Part shown: piece after piece, positions 35,545-43,920 of the stretch
Position numbering within the stretch: the stretch's first letter is position 1
Layout of the letters: every line of letters begins with the position of its first letter
Assembly (NCBI GenBank): GCA_041441555.1
Contig: JASDSW010000021.1
Location: forward strand, 30,430-94,429
Reading direction: 5' to 3'
Origin: Pseudaeromonas sp041441555
GTDB lineage: Bacteria > Pseudomonadota > Gammaproteobacteria > Enterobacterales > Aeromonadaceae
DNA length: 64,000 nt
Position numbers and translations under genes: made by a program
The notes under the pieces: model-generated
What the model was told of the DNA's origin: nothing
The model's database searches: none
What the model saw: the letters and a program-made list of their open reading frames with translations, nothing else

Positions 35545-37599
35545 TTACCGCGGCCAAGCAAAATGGTCCGGATCGGCCAGCAGCCCCAGAAGGTCGGCCT
35601 CGCTGAGCACGGGGATCGCCAACTGCTCCGCCTTCGCCAGTTTGGAGCCGGCCGCTTCTCCGGCTATCACGGCACTGCTCTTGGCCGAGACCGAGCCGGC
35701 CACCTTGGCACCCAAAGCCTGCAAGGCCGCTTTGGCCTCGTCACGGCTCATCTGCTGCAGAGTGCCAGTCAGCACCAGCGTCTTGCCATGTAGGGGCAAC
35801 TCAGTCGTGGCCGCTCTGGCTAGTGCAGGCCACTGGATCCCGGCCCCCCCTTCGGCCTGAGGGCGTAGCAAGGCCGTCAACACCTCCTCATTGTGAGGTT
35901 GGCGGAAGAAGTAGTAGACATGTTTAGCCACCACCTCACCGACGTCTGGCACCAGCTGGAGCGCCTCGATGCTGGCCGCCATCAGGCTCGGCAAATCACC
36001 AAAGTGCAGCGCCAAGGCCAACGCCGTCGATTCGCCGACCTCTCGGATCCCCAAGGCATACAAGAAACGAGGAAAAGTCGTCATACGAGCCTTATCGATC
36101 GCCTGCAATAATTTCTGTGCCGACTTGGTCCCCATGCGCTCCAGCCCCGCCAAGTTCTCCTCATCGAGCATGAAGAGGCTCGCTGGCGTTGCCACCAGCT
36201 TGCGGTCGACCAGTTGTTCGATCAACTTGTCACCCAGCCCTTCGATATCCATGGCGCGTCGCGAGACAAAGTGCTTGAGAGCCTCCTTCCGTTGCGCCTC
36301 GCAAAACAGGCCGCCGCTGCAACGGGCGACGGCTTCACCGGGCAAACGCTCAACCGCCGACCCACACACCGGGCAGGCCCCGGGAAATTGGATCGGTCGG
36401 CAGTTCTTGTCGTCCCGCCGGTCAGCCACCATGCCGACGATCTGCGGAATGACGTCGCCGGCGCGTCGAACGATGACAGTATCGCCGATCATGATCCCCA
36501 GACGCTCGATCTCATCGGCATTATGCAGCGTGGCATTGGAGACCGTCACGCCGCCGACAAAGACTGGCTCCAGGCGAGCCACCGGCGTGATGGCCCCTGT
36601 GCGGCCCACCTGAAACTCCACATCCTTGAGCAGAGTCAGCTCCTCCTGGGCCGGAAACTTGTGCGCCACAGCCCAGCGCGGAGCTCGTGAAACGAAGCCA
36701 AGTTGCTCTTGTTGCGCCAGGGCATCCACCTTGAACACGACCCCGTCGATCTCGAACGGCAGGCTGTCGCGACGCGCCAGGATGGCATCGTGATAGGCTT
36801 GGCAGCCCGCCATTCCCGTCACCAGCCGGATCTCTTGGCTCACCGGCAGGCCGAACTGCTGCAACCAGAGCAGACGCTCATGGTGCGACCCTGGCAACTC
36901 GCTCCCCTCCACCACGCCAATCCCATAGGCATAGAAGGCCAGGGGACGCTGCGCCGTGATTCGAGGATCCAGCTGGCGCAGACTCCCCGCCGCCGCATTG
37001 CGCGGATTGGCAAATGGCTTGTCACCGCTGGCCAATGCCTTGGCATTCCACTGTGCAAATCCGCTTTTGGGCATAAACACCTCACCCCGCACTTCTAGGC
37101 GAGCCGGGATCGCAGCCCCCTGTAGACGCAGCGGAATCGAGCGGATAGTGCGAACATTGTGGGTAATCTCCTCCCCGGTCGAACCATCGCCGCGGGTTGC
37201 CGCCCGCACCAGCTCCCCGTCCAGATAGAGCAGACTAACCGCCAGGCCATCGAGCTTGGGTTCACAGCAAAACTCTATCTCAGAATCAGCGCCAAGACGC
37301 TCCTGCACGCGACGATAAAAAGCCTGCAACTCCTCGGCATTGAAGACGTTATCCAGCGACAGCATCGGCTGTTCATGAACTACCGAGGAAAAAGCCGACA
37401 GAGCTGCGCCCCCCACGCGCTGCGTGAGCGAATTGGGATCGCACCATTCAGGATGCAACGCCTCCAACTGCTGCAGCTCTCGCAACAGCCGATCGTATTC
37501 ACTATCCGGGACCGACGGATTATCGAGGACGTAATACTCATGCTCATAGCGAGCCAGCAGGGCGGTCAACTCCCCCATTCGTTGGCGAATCTCATGCAT
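35545..37599 (-). CDS. ligA: NAD-dependent DNA ligase
   Basis: Enzyme of 684 residues that seals nicks using NAD. Domains in order: Ia and adenylation domain with lysine K115 (CCEPKLDGLAVSLLY), OB fold, zinc finger (CPVCGS and CSGGLFC), helix-hairpin-helix region (about 440-580) and a C-terminal BRCT domain (about 600-675). It lies downstream of zipA, but a terminator-like hairpin (37632-37656) lies between them. Confidence 0.97.
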   Translation of the reverse strand: MHEIRQRMGELTALLARYEHEYYVLDNPSVPDSEYDRLLRELQQLEALHPEWCDPNSLTQRVGGAALSAFSSVVHEQPMLSLDNVFNAEELQAFYRRVQERLGADSEIEFCCEPKLDGLAVSLLYLDGELVRAATRGDGSTGEEITHNVRTIRSIPLRLQGAAIPARLEVRGEVFMPKSGFAQWNAKALASGDKPFANPRNAAAGSLRQLDPRITAQRPLAFYAYGIGVVEGSELPGSHHERLLWLQQFGLPVSQEIRLVTGMAGCQAYHDAILARRDSLPFEIDGVVFKVDALAQQEQLGFVSRAPRWAVAHKFPAQEELTLLKDVEFQVGRTGAITPVARLEPVFVGGVTVSNATLHNADEIERLGIMIGDTVIVRRAGDVIPQIVGMVADRRDDKNCRPIQFPGACPVCGSAVERLPGEAVARCSGGLFCEAQRKEALKHFVSRRAMDIEGLGDKLIEQLVDRKLVATPASLFMLDEENLAGLERMGTKSAQKLLQAIDKARMTTFPRFLYALGIREVGESTALALALHFGDLPSLMAASIEALQLVPDVGEVVAKHVYYFFRQPHNEEVLTALLRPQAEGGAGIQWPALARAATTELPLHGKTLVLTGTLQQMSRDEAKAALQALGAKVAGSVSAKSSAVIAGEAAGSKLAKAEQLAIPVLSEADLLGLLADPDHFAWPR

Positions 37600-37631
37600 A
37601 GGTCAGATCCAAATTCCGAAATGGCACCAAG

Positions 37632-37656
37632 AAAAAGTGCGGCCTTAAGCCGCACT
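37632..37656 (-). terminator. Terminator between zipA and ligA
   Basis: On the minus strand AGTGCGGC-TTAAG-GCCGCACT is followed by TTTTT, 21 bases after the zipA stop and 32 bases before the ligA start. Confidence 0.75.
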
Positions 37657-37677
37657 CTATTTTGAAAAAATGCACGA

Positions 37678-38484
37678 TTAGTGCAAATCATAGGCCCGCA
37701 ACTCCTCGAGTTGCTGATTGACCTGGTATTCGCTCAACGGGTTACGTTGCCGATCCATCAACAGAGCATCCAGCTCGGCCGCGATCTTCTCCGCCGCCTG
37801 CAACATCAACTTGAAGTGAGCTTCGGCCCGGCCTTGACGCGGTAGCTCCATAAATAGGGAGATCCCGGGAGTGGTAAATTGTGCCATACGGGCCGGATCG
37901 AAGGTGCCAGGCTTCACCATATTGGCCACACTGAACAGGACCTCGCCATGACCATCCGGCTCGAGGTGGCGATGGAAAATAGACATCTCACCGTAGCGGC
38001 AACCCAGCTTGTTCAGGATGTACAGCAGATCTTCGCCATTAATCAGCGCATCGGGACGGGCCATGATGTTGATCTGATAAAAGTCACTCCAACATTTTTC
38101 AATCGTTGCACCGTGCGCCACTACTGGCTCGGCAACCTGCGATGAAACTGGCGCAGGAGATGTCTCTTCAAGCGAAACTTGCGGCATGGCCAGCGCAGGC
38201 TCAACCTTGGCGCTGCTCCACTGTTTAGGCGTGCTACTCGGCAGCTTGGGCTCCTGGCGGCGAGAAACGATGCGAACCTTACCGATACCGTCGGCATCGA
38301 AGCCATCCTCATCGTCAAGGCTATCCCGTTCCCGGTACGAGCCTTTCATGTCGGGCACACGGCCAAGCGGTTTCTCTTTGATCGAGATCCGCTTGTTCTT
38401 GCGATTAGTCCATAGCCCATGAATGACCAAGGCTGCGATTGCTAACGCCCCTATGATGACCAGTACGATACGCAAATCCTGCAT
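37678..38484 (-). CDS. zipA: ZipA, cell-division protein
   Basis: Protein of 268 residues with an N-out membrane anchor (about residues 4-24, LRIVLVIIGALAIAALVIHGL), a basic and then variable linker, and a C-terminal FtsZ-binding domain (about 130-265, INIMARPDALINGEDLLYIL). It tethers FtsZ to the membrane. The ATG at 38484 (MQDLRIVL) matches the family. In-frame codons to 38517 are not needed. It is divergent from cysZ, as in E. coli. Confidence 0.94.
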   Translation of the reverse strand: MQDLRIVLVIIGALAIAALVIHGLWTNRKNKRISIKEKPLGRVPDMKGSYRERDSLDDEDGFDADGIGKVRIVSRRQEPKLPSSTPKQWSSAKVEPALAMPQVSLEETSPAPVSSQVAEPVVAHGATIEKCWSDFYQINIMARPDALINGEDLLYILNKLGCRYGEMSIFHRHLEPDGHGEVLFSVANMVKPGTFDPARMAQFTTPGISLFMELPRQGRAEAHFKLMLQAAEKIAAELDALLMDRQRNPLSEYQVNQQLEELRAYDLH

Positions 38485-38719
38485 TGCCGCTTCTCTTTCT
38501 AATTCTAGTGAGCCCACTCGAGCCGAAGCCCGTCGCCTCGAAACCAGACACCCTCAGTATCGCCTCGTGTCTCGTTCGCCCTTATCTGGTTCAGGAACCG
38601 CTCCCCACGACAGAGACATCTACCAATTCCAGTAATCTGTCGAGTATGGCGGTAATGACTTTACCAAAATGAGACAGTATTTGTAATATCTGTAACACTA
38701 TTGTGCGCTGGAAAGCAGT

Positions 38720-39478
38720 ATGGATTACGAGATTAGTAAAAAGAGTGGCTTCCACTATTTGTTCCAAGGGCTGAAATTAGTCAGCCAACCCGGACTGCGT
38801 CGATTTGTTCTGTTGCCGTTATTAACCAACTTGTTACTGTTCGCCGCCGCCTTTTATTGGTTTTTTTCGCAATTATCCGCGCTCTCCGAGCGCTGGCTCA
38901 GCCAGTTGCCGGAGTGGCTGGCTTGGCTGGAGTACCTGCTGTGGCCGGTCGCGATCATCACCATCTTGCTGCTGTTTTCATTTGTCTTCGGCATGCTCGC
39001 CAACTGGATTGCCGCACCATTCAACGGATTATTGGCCGAACAGGTCGAGGCTCGACTGACCGGGGTTCAACCGCCCGAGGTTTCGATGACTCAATTGCTC
39101 AAGGATGTGCCCCGCATCCTGAGTCGAGAATGGCAGAAACTAAAATACTACCTGCCCAAAGCCATCGGCTGTCTAATTTTGTTTTTTATTCCCTTGCTGG
39201 GCCAGACCGTGGCGCCCTTGTTATGGCTTCTGTTGTGCGCCTGGATGGCCGCAATTCAGTACTGCGACTATCCATACGATAACCACAAGATCCGGTTCGA
39301 GATCATGCGCGATGATTTGAAAAATTACCGGGGAACCAACTTAGGTTTCGGTCTGCTGGTCTCCCTGTGCACTGCGCTACCCATCATCAACTTCTTGATC
39401 ATGCCGGTGGCGGTCTGTGGCGCGACAGCCATGTGGGTCGATTTGTATCGAGCCAAGCATATTGCAGCCGGCCATTAA
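38720..39478 (+). CDS. cysZ: CysZ, sulfate permease
   Basis: Inner-membrane protein of 252 residues that takes up sulfate for cysteine synthesis. Hydrophobic segments lie near residues 25-50, 70-95, 148-180 and 210-240. YDYPYDNHKIRFE-like and FEIMRDDLKNYRGTNLGFG segments are typical. The gene lies in the zipA-cysZ-cysK region, but two cell-wall genes (mepK, ldtD) separate it from cysK here. Confidence 0.94.
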   Translation: MDYEISKKSGFHYLFQGLKLVSQPGLRRFVLLPLLTNLLLFAAAFYWFFSQLSALSERWLSQLPEWLAWLEYLLWPVAIITILLLFSFVFGMLANWIAAPFNGLLAEQVEARLTGVQPPEVSMTQLLKDVPRILSREWQKLKYYLPKAIGCLILFFIPLLGQTVAPLLWLLLCAWMAAIQYCDYPYDNHKIRFEIMRDDLKNYRGTNLGFGLLVSLCTALPIINFLIMPVAVCGATAMWVDLYRAKHIAAGH

Positions 39479-39487
39479 GCACCCATG

Positions 39488-39512
39488 AAAAAAGCGCCGC
39501 CAAGCGCTTTTT
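39488..39512. terminator. Terminator between cysZ and mepK
   Basis: AAAAAAGCGC-CGCCAA-GCGCTTTTT, ten bases after the cysZ stop, with T-runs in both directions between converging genes. Confidence 0.8.
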
Positions 39513-39550
39513 AATTGACCAACTCACATGCCACACAGTCGTGTGGCAAG

Positions 39551-40099
39551 TTACCAGTGGCGTTTGGGGCCGGTATCGACATGCACAAAATTGGATCTGG
39601 GATAGTAACCAACCCCGCCGGCATTCATGGCCAGCGCTGCGCGCCGCACGCGGTTTAACTCAACCCCCGGGATCCGAAGATCCACCGCCTGCCCGGACAT
39701 GTGCAGGCTCTTTTTGGCCACCCCTCGACTGGAGCGACGCAGTGAGGCGTTGGTCTGCGCCGAGCGATAACCACACACGACATGTATCTCTTTTTGCACA
39801 CCCAGCTTGCGCTGCAACTCAAACAGTTGGTCGAACAGCTTGGCATCAATCGGGATTTGCAGATCGCCGGCGCGATGATCGCGGAATAACCAGCTGAACT
39901 CCTGCAGGCCGTCATGGATATAGCGGCCATTCTCCCAATAACAGGCCGAAGCGCGCTCACCGGTGTTGGGGTTATAAAAACGCAGCATCCGGGCCGGTGC
40001 GGTCCGGCTAGCATGGGCCGTTGTCGGCAGCAGACTCGCGGCCACCAGACAGGCACTTCCCACCAGTAAACGTCGCCGACTAATTTCCAGATCGAGCAT
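39551..40099 (-). CDS. mepK: MepK (YcbK), murein endopeptidase, DUF882/M15 family
   Basis: Protein of 182 residues, the E. coli length, that cleaves cross-links in peptidoglycan, especially mDAP-mDAP (3-3) bonds. The N-terminus SRRRLLVGSACLVAASLLP is a twin-arginine type signal, as in E. coli (NRRKLL). The zinc-site motifs are HMSGQAVDLRIPG and FVHVDTGP. The ATG at 40099 follows GGAGGAG. It lies downstream of ldtD, whose product makes the 3-3 bonds. Confidence 0.93.
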   Translation of the reverse strand: MLDLEISRRRLLVGSACLVAASLLPTTAHASRTAPARMLRFYNPNTGERASACYWENGRYIHDGLQEFSWLFRDHRAGDLQIPIDAKLFDQLFELQRKLGVQKEIHVVCGYRSAQTNASLRRSSRGVAKKSLHMSGQAVDLRIPGVELNRVRRAALAMNAGGVGYYPRSNFVHVDTGPKRHW

Positions 40100-40287
40100 T
40101 GCACTCCTCCACGGTCTACCGATACAGGCTCGCAACTCACAGCGTGCTATGCGTAGCATTGATCACGAAATAGTCAAGAAGATAACGACGAGCGAACCCG
40201 GATGTCAAACAGGGATTGCCGGCACAGATAACAAACGGGACCATTTGCGCCGATAAAATGACAAAGTTATGAGCCATACCGCAAAAC

Positions 40288-40311
40288 AAAACGCTTCTTT
40301 CGGAGCGTTTT
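40288..40311 (-). terminator. Terminator of ldtD
   Basis: AAAACGCT / AGCGTTTT stem with a TTTTG tail on the minus strand, 21 bases after the ldtD stop. mepK begins 188 bases later and so probably has its own promoter. Confidence 0.72.
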
Positions 40312-40332
40312 CTACCATAGTCGGCGGGTGGT

Positions 40333-41892
40333 TCACGCTTTACGATGGGGAAGCAGGGTATGCATCACCTCGCGACTCCCCTGTTCCTTACCCGCATCAA
40401 ACCCGTAGATGTCATCCCGGAACTGGAGTGTTCCCCGAGCATCCAGCCAACTGCGCCAGTAGACCGTATAGACAGGAACTGGCGTCCGCAGGGGAACCCA
40501 TTTGGTGGCTTTACTCTGCAACACGATCGCCATCTTGTCCTTGTTCCAATTGGAGTCTTTGAGTAACAACTCCGCCAGATCGGCCGCCTGTTCCACTCGG
40601 ACACATCCCGAACTGATAGCCCGCAAATCCTTGTTGAACAACCGGGGATTGGAGGTTGAATGCAGGTAAATGGACTCGTCGTTGGGCAGATAGAATTTAT
40701 AACGCCCCAGGGCATTGTGATCCCCTGGCTGTTGACGCAGTCGATAGGGGAACCCGGCACTGATCGCCTCATCCAGCGAGATGGAAGCCGGATCGATCTT
40801 GGTTCCATCATAGTCGTAGATGTCGATCCGCTCCTTGGCCAGATACTCAGGATCGTGCGTCAACTTCGGCACTATATCCTTGCGCAATATGGTACTGGGC
40901 ACGTGCCACGCCGGATTCAATACAACGCTGGCAATCTGGCTGGAGAGGATTGGTGTCTGACGTTTGAGTTGCCCAACGATCACTCGGCTGGTCATCAGCT
41001 CATGAGTTCCATCCAAGACTCGAAGCTGATATTCCGGTAAGTTCACCAGCACATATCGGCGATCTTTGAGCTGATCGCCAACATCCTGACGCAGAAGCGC
41101 TCTGGCAAGAATGACCGCCTTTTGTTCCGGTGTGACACGCAGCCAGGCGACCGATTTGCGGCCGATGATCCCGTCATCCAGCAAGCCATGCATCTGCTGA
41201 AACTTCTTGATGGGTTCAATCAGCGATTCGTCATACAGGGTACTGCTGTCGGCTTGATCAAGCAGTTTTAAGCGGACCAGGACCTGCTTGACCGCCGGCA
41301 ATCCCTCATCACTCTCCCCCGGGTGCAATCGCAGATCGGGGACAACGGGCCACGGCTCTTGACGAGCCATGTCCAGCAACGCATTCAAGCTCTTACGGAT
41401 TGGCAGATACTCTGTCGTTTGGGGACGCAACGCCATGACATCGCTGGACAGTCGTTGTTGCTGCTCGCTCGACAGATAATCGGCAAACTCAGCATCGGTC
41501 GGCGCAAACCGCCACTGACGGATCGCAATACGTTCGCGCGCATCCCAGGTCAATTGATGCCACTGGTGACGGAATTGTCGTAGAGCCAGAAACAGTTCGG
41601 CAAATAAACGGCCTTGAGCCGCCGTATCTTGGTGCTGATTGAGCACCAGCCACTGTTCATTGAAATAGGGATGAACATTCGCCAGCGCCAACTCGAGTAG
41701 TTGCTGAGCCAGTTCAGCTCGGATCTCTTCGCTGGGCAGCGGGAAAACCAACGACGCCTGGCTGCCAGCCGTCAACAGCACAGCGTCTGTCGCCTTGACC
41801 GGTTCAGCACTAGCGTTCCCGGCGCCCAACAGCAGGCTGCCCAGCACAACGGCAAATTTTACCCACGCCACTTTCTTATCCTTATCTAGCAT
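40333..41892 (-). CDS. ldtD: L,D-transpeptidase (YcbB/LdtD)
   Basis: Periplasmic enzyme of 519 residues that forms 3-3 cross-links in peptidoglycan. Order of parts: signal segment (about 8-30, VAWVKFAVVLGSLLLGAGNA), scaffold and peptidoglycan-binding region with IEPIKKFQQMHGLLDDGIIG, then the YkuD catalytic domain ending in HSTSNPRLF and ISSGCVRVE with nucleophile C430. The ATG at 41892 follows GGAGG at four bases. In-frame codons to 42009 precede the signal and are not supported. Its order with mepK is as in E. coli, but the location between cysZ and cysK is not. Confidence 0.93.
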   Translation of the reverse strand: MLDKDKKVAWVKFAVVLGSLLLGAGNASAEPVKATDAVLLTAGSQASLVFPLPSEEIRAELAQQLLELALANVHPYFNEQWLVLNQHQDTAAQGRLFAELFLALRQFRHQWHQLTWDARERIAIRQWRFAPTDAEFADYLSSEQQQRLSSDVMALRPQTTEYLPIRKSLNALLDMARQEPWPVVPDLRLHPGESDEGLPAVKQVLVRLKLLDQADSSTLYDESLIEPIKKFQQMHGLLDDGIIGRKSVAWLRVTPEQKAVILARALLRQDVGDQLKDRRYVLVNLPEYQLRVLDGTHELMTSRVIVGQLKRQTPILSSQIASVVLNPAWHVPSTILRKDIVPKLTHDPEYLAKERIDIYDYDGTKIDPASISLDEAISAGFPYRLRQQPGDHNALGRYKFYLPNDESIYLHSTSNPRLFNKDLRAISSGCVRVEQAADLAELLLKDSNWNKDKMAIVLQSKATKWVPLRTPVPVYTVYWRSWLDARGTLQFRDDIYGFDAGKEQGSREVMHTLLPHRKA

Positions 41893-42222
41893 TCCGCCTC
41901 CACCGTGAGGAATACTCACTGCCGCCTGTGCGGCATAACGTCCTGTTTCATCTACAATTGACGTCGTGTCAATTGCCAGCAGTGTTTCGATTTCGTAGCG
42001 GACTGTCAATCCGGGGATGTGCTTTCCCTAAAAGGCATGATCCGGCTCACAGGCTGTCAGTCGTCATGGGAAGAGCGATGACGGTCCATACCACCCCATT
42101 TTTTGGCAACCTCGGCAGGGCCATAGTGACTCAGAACATATCGTTATAACAAAATGTCACTTCCCCCCGATGTTTATATGATTAATCTAACTTCATCTGC
42201 TGAACAACATAGGGACAGCGCC
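41893..42222. promoter_or_regulatory. ldtD / cysK divergent control region
   Basis: This 330-base gap has no credible gene. It contains a 21-base palindrome CAATTGAC-gtcgt-GTCAATTG (41955-41975) about 65 bases upstream of ldtD, and a promoter-like pair for cysK, ATGTCA (42154-42159), 17 bases, TATGAT (42177-42182). The DNA just upstream of that pair is AT-rich (ATATCGTTATAACAAAATG), as at CysB-activated promoters, but I cannot define a CysB site. Confidence 0.45.
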
Positions 42223-43191
42223 ATGAGCAAAGTGTACGAAGATAACTCCCTGACCATAGGTAACACTCCCCTGGTCAAACTCAACCGGGTCAGTAAGGGG
42301 CGGGTGCTAGCGAAGATCGAGAGTCGCAATCCGAGCTTCAGCGTCAAGTGCCGCATCGGTGCCAACATGATTTGGGATGCTGAAAAAAAAGGTTTATTGG
42401 GGCCGGGCAAAGAGATCATCGAACCGACCAGCGGTAACACAGGAATCGCCTTGGCGTTTGTCGCCGCCTCGCGGGGATACGGCATCACGCTGACCATGCC
42501 CGCCACCATGAGTCTGGAACGTCGGAAACTGCTCAAGGCTCTGGGAGCCAACCTGATACTGACCGAAGGGGCTCTGGGCATGAAGGGTGCCGTTGCCAAG
42601 GCTGAAGAGATCCGTGATTACGCGCCGGAAAAATATGTGTTGCTCCAACAATTTGATAATCCAGCCAATCCTGAGATCCATGTCAAAACCACAGGACCAG
42701 AAATCTGGGAAGCAACCGATGGCGAAGTCGATGTCATCGTGGCTGGGGTTGGCACAGGTGGCACCATCACAGGGATCTCCCGTTACCTCAAGCAGATCCA
42801 GGGCAAAGCCATCACCAGCGTCGCGGTAGAGCCAAAAGAATCTCCAGTCATCACGCAGAAGCTGGCCGGTGAAGAGATCAAACCAGGGCCGCATAAAATC
42901 CAGGGGATTGGTGCCGGCTTTATCCCTGGCAACCTCGATCTGTCGCTGATTGATCGCGTCGAACAGGTTAGCAGTGACGATGCCGTGGCCATGGCTCGAC
43001 GCCTGATGCAAGAAGAGGGGATTTTGGCCGGTATCAGTTCGGGTGCGGCCGTGGTTGCCGCCAACCAGATCGCCGAATTGCCGGAGTTTGCCGACAAGAC
43101 GATCGTAGTGATTTTGCCCAGCTCCGGCGAGCGCTATCTCTCCAGCGTCCTGTTCCAAGGACTATTTGGCGAGCAGGAGCTGCAAGCCTGA
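42223..43191 (+). CDS. cysK: Cysteine synthase A (O-acetylserine sulfhydrylase)
   Basis: PLP enzyme of 322 residues that makes cysteine from O-acetylserine and sulfide. The PLP lysine is K42 in NPSFSVKCRIGANM, and other motifs are PTSGNTGIALA and GIGAGFIPGNLDL, the latter separating CysK from CysM. The ATG at 42223 (MSKVYEDNSLTIGNTPLV) follows AGGGA. Upstream in-frame codons from 42154 overlap the promoter. It is followed by a strong terminator. Confidence 0.97.
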   Translation: MSKVYEDNSLTIGNTPLVKLNRVSKGRVLAKIESRNPSFSVKCRIGANMIWDAEKKGLLGPGKEIIEPTSGNTGIALAFVAASRGYGITLTMPATMSLERRKLLKALGANLILTEGALGMKGAVAKAEEIRDYAPEKYVLLQQFDNPANPEIHVKTTGPEIWEATDGEVDVIVAGVGTGGTITGISRYLKQIQGKAITSVAVEPKESPVITQKLAGEEIKPGPHKIQGIGAGFIPGNLDLSLIDRVEQVSSDDAVAMARRLMQEEGILAGISSGAAVVAANQIAELPEFADKTIVVILPSSGERYLSSVLFQGLFGEQELQA

Positions 43192-43216
43192 TTGATCCAC
43201 CGCTGATTTTTCCGAT

Positions 43217-43250
43217 AAAAAAGGCGCCGGTTTATCCGGCGCCTTTTTTT
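43217..43250 (+). terminator. Terminator of cysK
   Basis: AAAAAAGGCGCCGG-TTTAT-CCGGCGCCTTTTTTT, a 14-base stem and seven T residues. Confidence 0.92.
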
Positions 43251-43610
43251 CGTGCTATATACCCAAAAGAAGCTGACTCATCGACTTATTTCAACCAGCA
43301 AAATAACCATGGATGCCGATGCCAAAAAGGGGGTTATAAAACGTTTCAGTCGCCTTCATTGACTTTGCGCAAGGGTTTTCAATGGCAACGTATCAAAAAG
43401 TAACGCATGGATATTTTTTGTTGCATCCGAACCCTCTGGCCTTTTGCCAGGCCGAAGAGCAAGGCATAATCCGGAGCGATTCAGAAGCCCAGCGCTCAAA
43501 TAATTACCAATAATCAGGCACGACGCTGGAAACTTGATTCGCATCACGCACTAGAAGGTTTTAGGGACCACACTTTCCCTGAAACACCATCAACAACATT
43601 GGGGTGAATA
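43251..43610 (+). promoter_or_regulatory. ptsH upstream region
   Basis: About 360 bases without a convincing gene lie between the cysK terminator and ptsH. GGAGCGATTCAG (43473-43484) reads CTGAATCGCTCC on the minus strand and resembles a Cra (FruR) site, and E. coli ptsH is Cra- and CRP-controlled. CTTGATTCGCATCACG near 43533-43550 is at best a weak CRP-like sequence. A hairpin-like GGCCTTTTGCCAGGCC lies around 43438-43453. No promoter stands out. Confidence 0.35.
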
Positions 43611-43868
43611 ATGTTTGAGAAATCTGTAGTCATTACTGCTGAAAACGGTCTCCACACTCGTCCGGCTGCTCAGTTCGTCAAAGAAGCCAAAGAGTTCCAG
43701 AGCGAAATCACCGTGGTCAGTGGCGGCAAGTCAGCCAGCGCCAAGAGCCTGTTCAAATTGCAAACCCTGGGTCTGACCAAGGGCACCACTGTCACCATTA
43801 AGGCCGATGGTCCTGATGCACAGAAAGCTGTAGAGAAACTGGTCGCGTTGATGGCCGAGCTGGAATAA
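43611..43868 (+). CDS. ptsH: HPr, phosphocarrier protein
   Basis: Cytosolic protein of 85 residues that carries phosphate from enzyme I to sugar-specific EII proteins. The phosphorylated His15 is in ENGLHTRPAAQF, and Ser46 is present in SASAKSLFKLQ. GGGGTGA precedes the ATG. First gene of ptsH-ptsI-crr. Confidence 0.98.
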   Translation: MFEKSVVITAENGLHTRPAAQFVKEAKEFQSEITVVSGGKSASAKSLFKLQTLGLTKGTTVTIKADGPDAQKAVEKLVALMAELE

Positions 43869-43920
43869 GTCCAACTCCGCATCCGCACTCAGGCATCCAC
43901 ACACAACTACAGGTACGGCT

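Noticed and set aside
37633..37641. AAGTGCGGC, similar to the Haemophilus uptake signal AAGTGCGGT
   Set aside because: Single noticed occurrence with the last base different, and it is simply part of a terminator stem. The organism is not a Pasteurellaceae member.
43356..43547. 63-codon open frame on the minus strand upstream of ptsH
   Set aside because: Odd composition, no family resemblance, and it lies over the expected pts promoter region.
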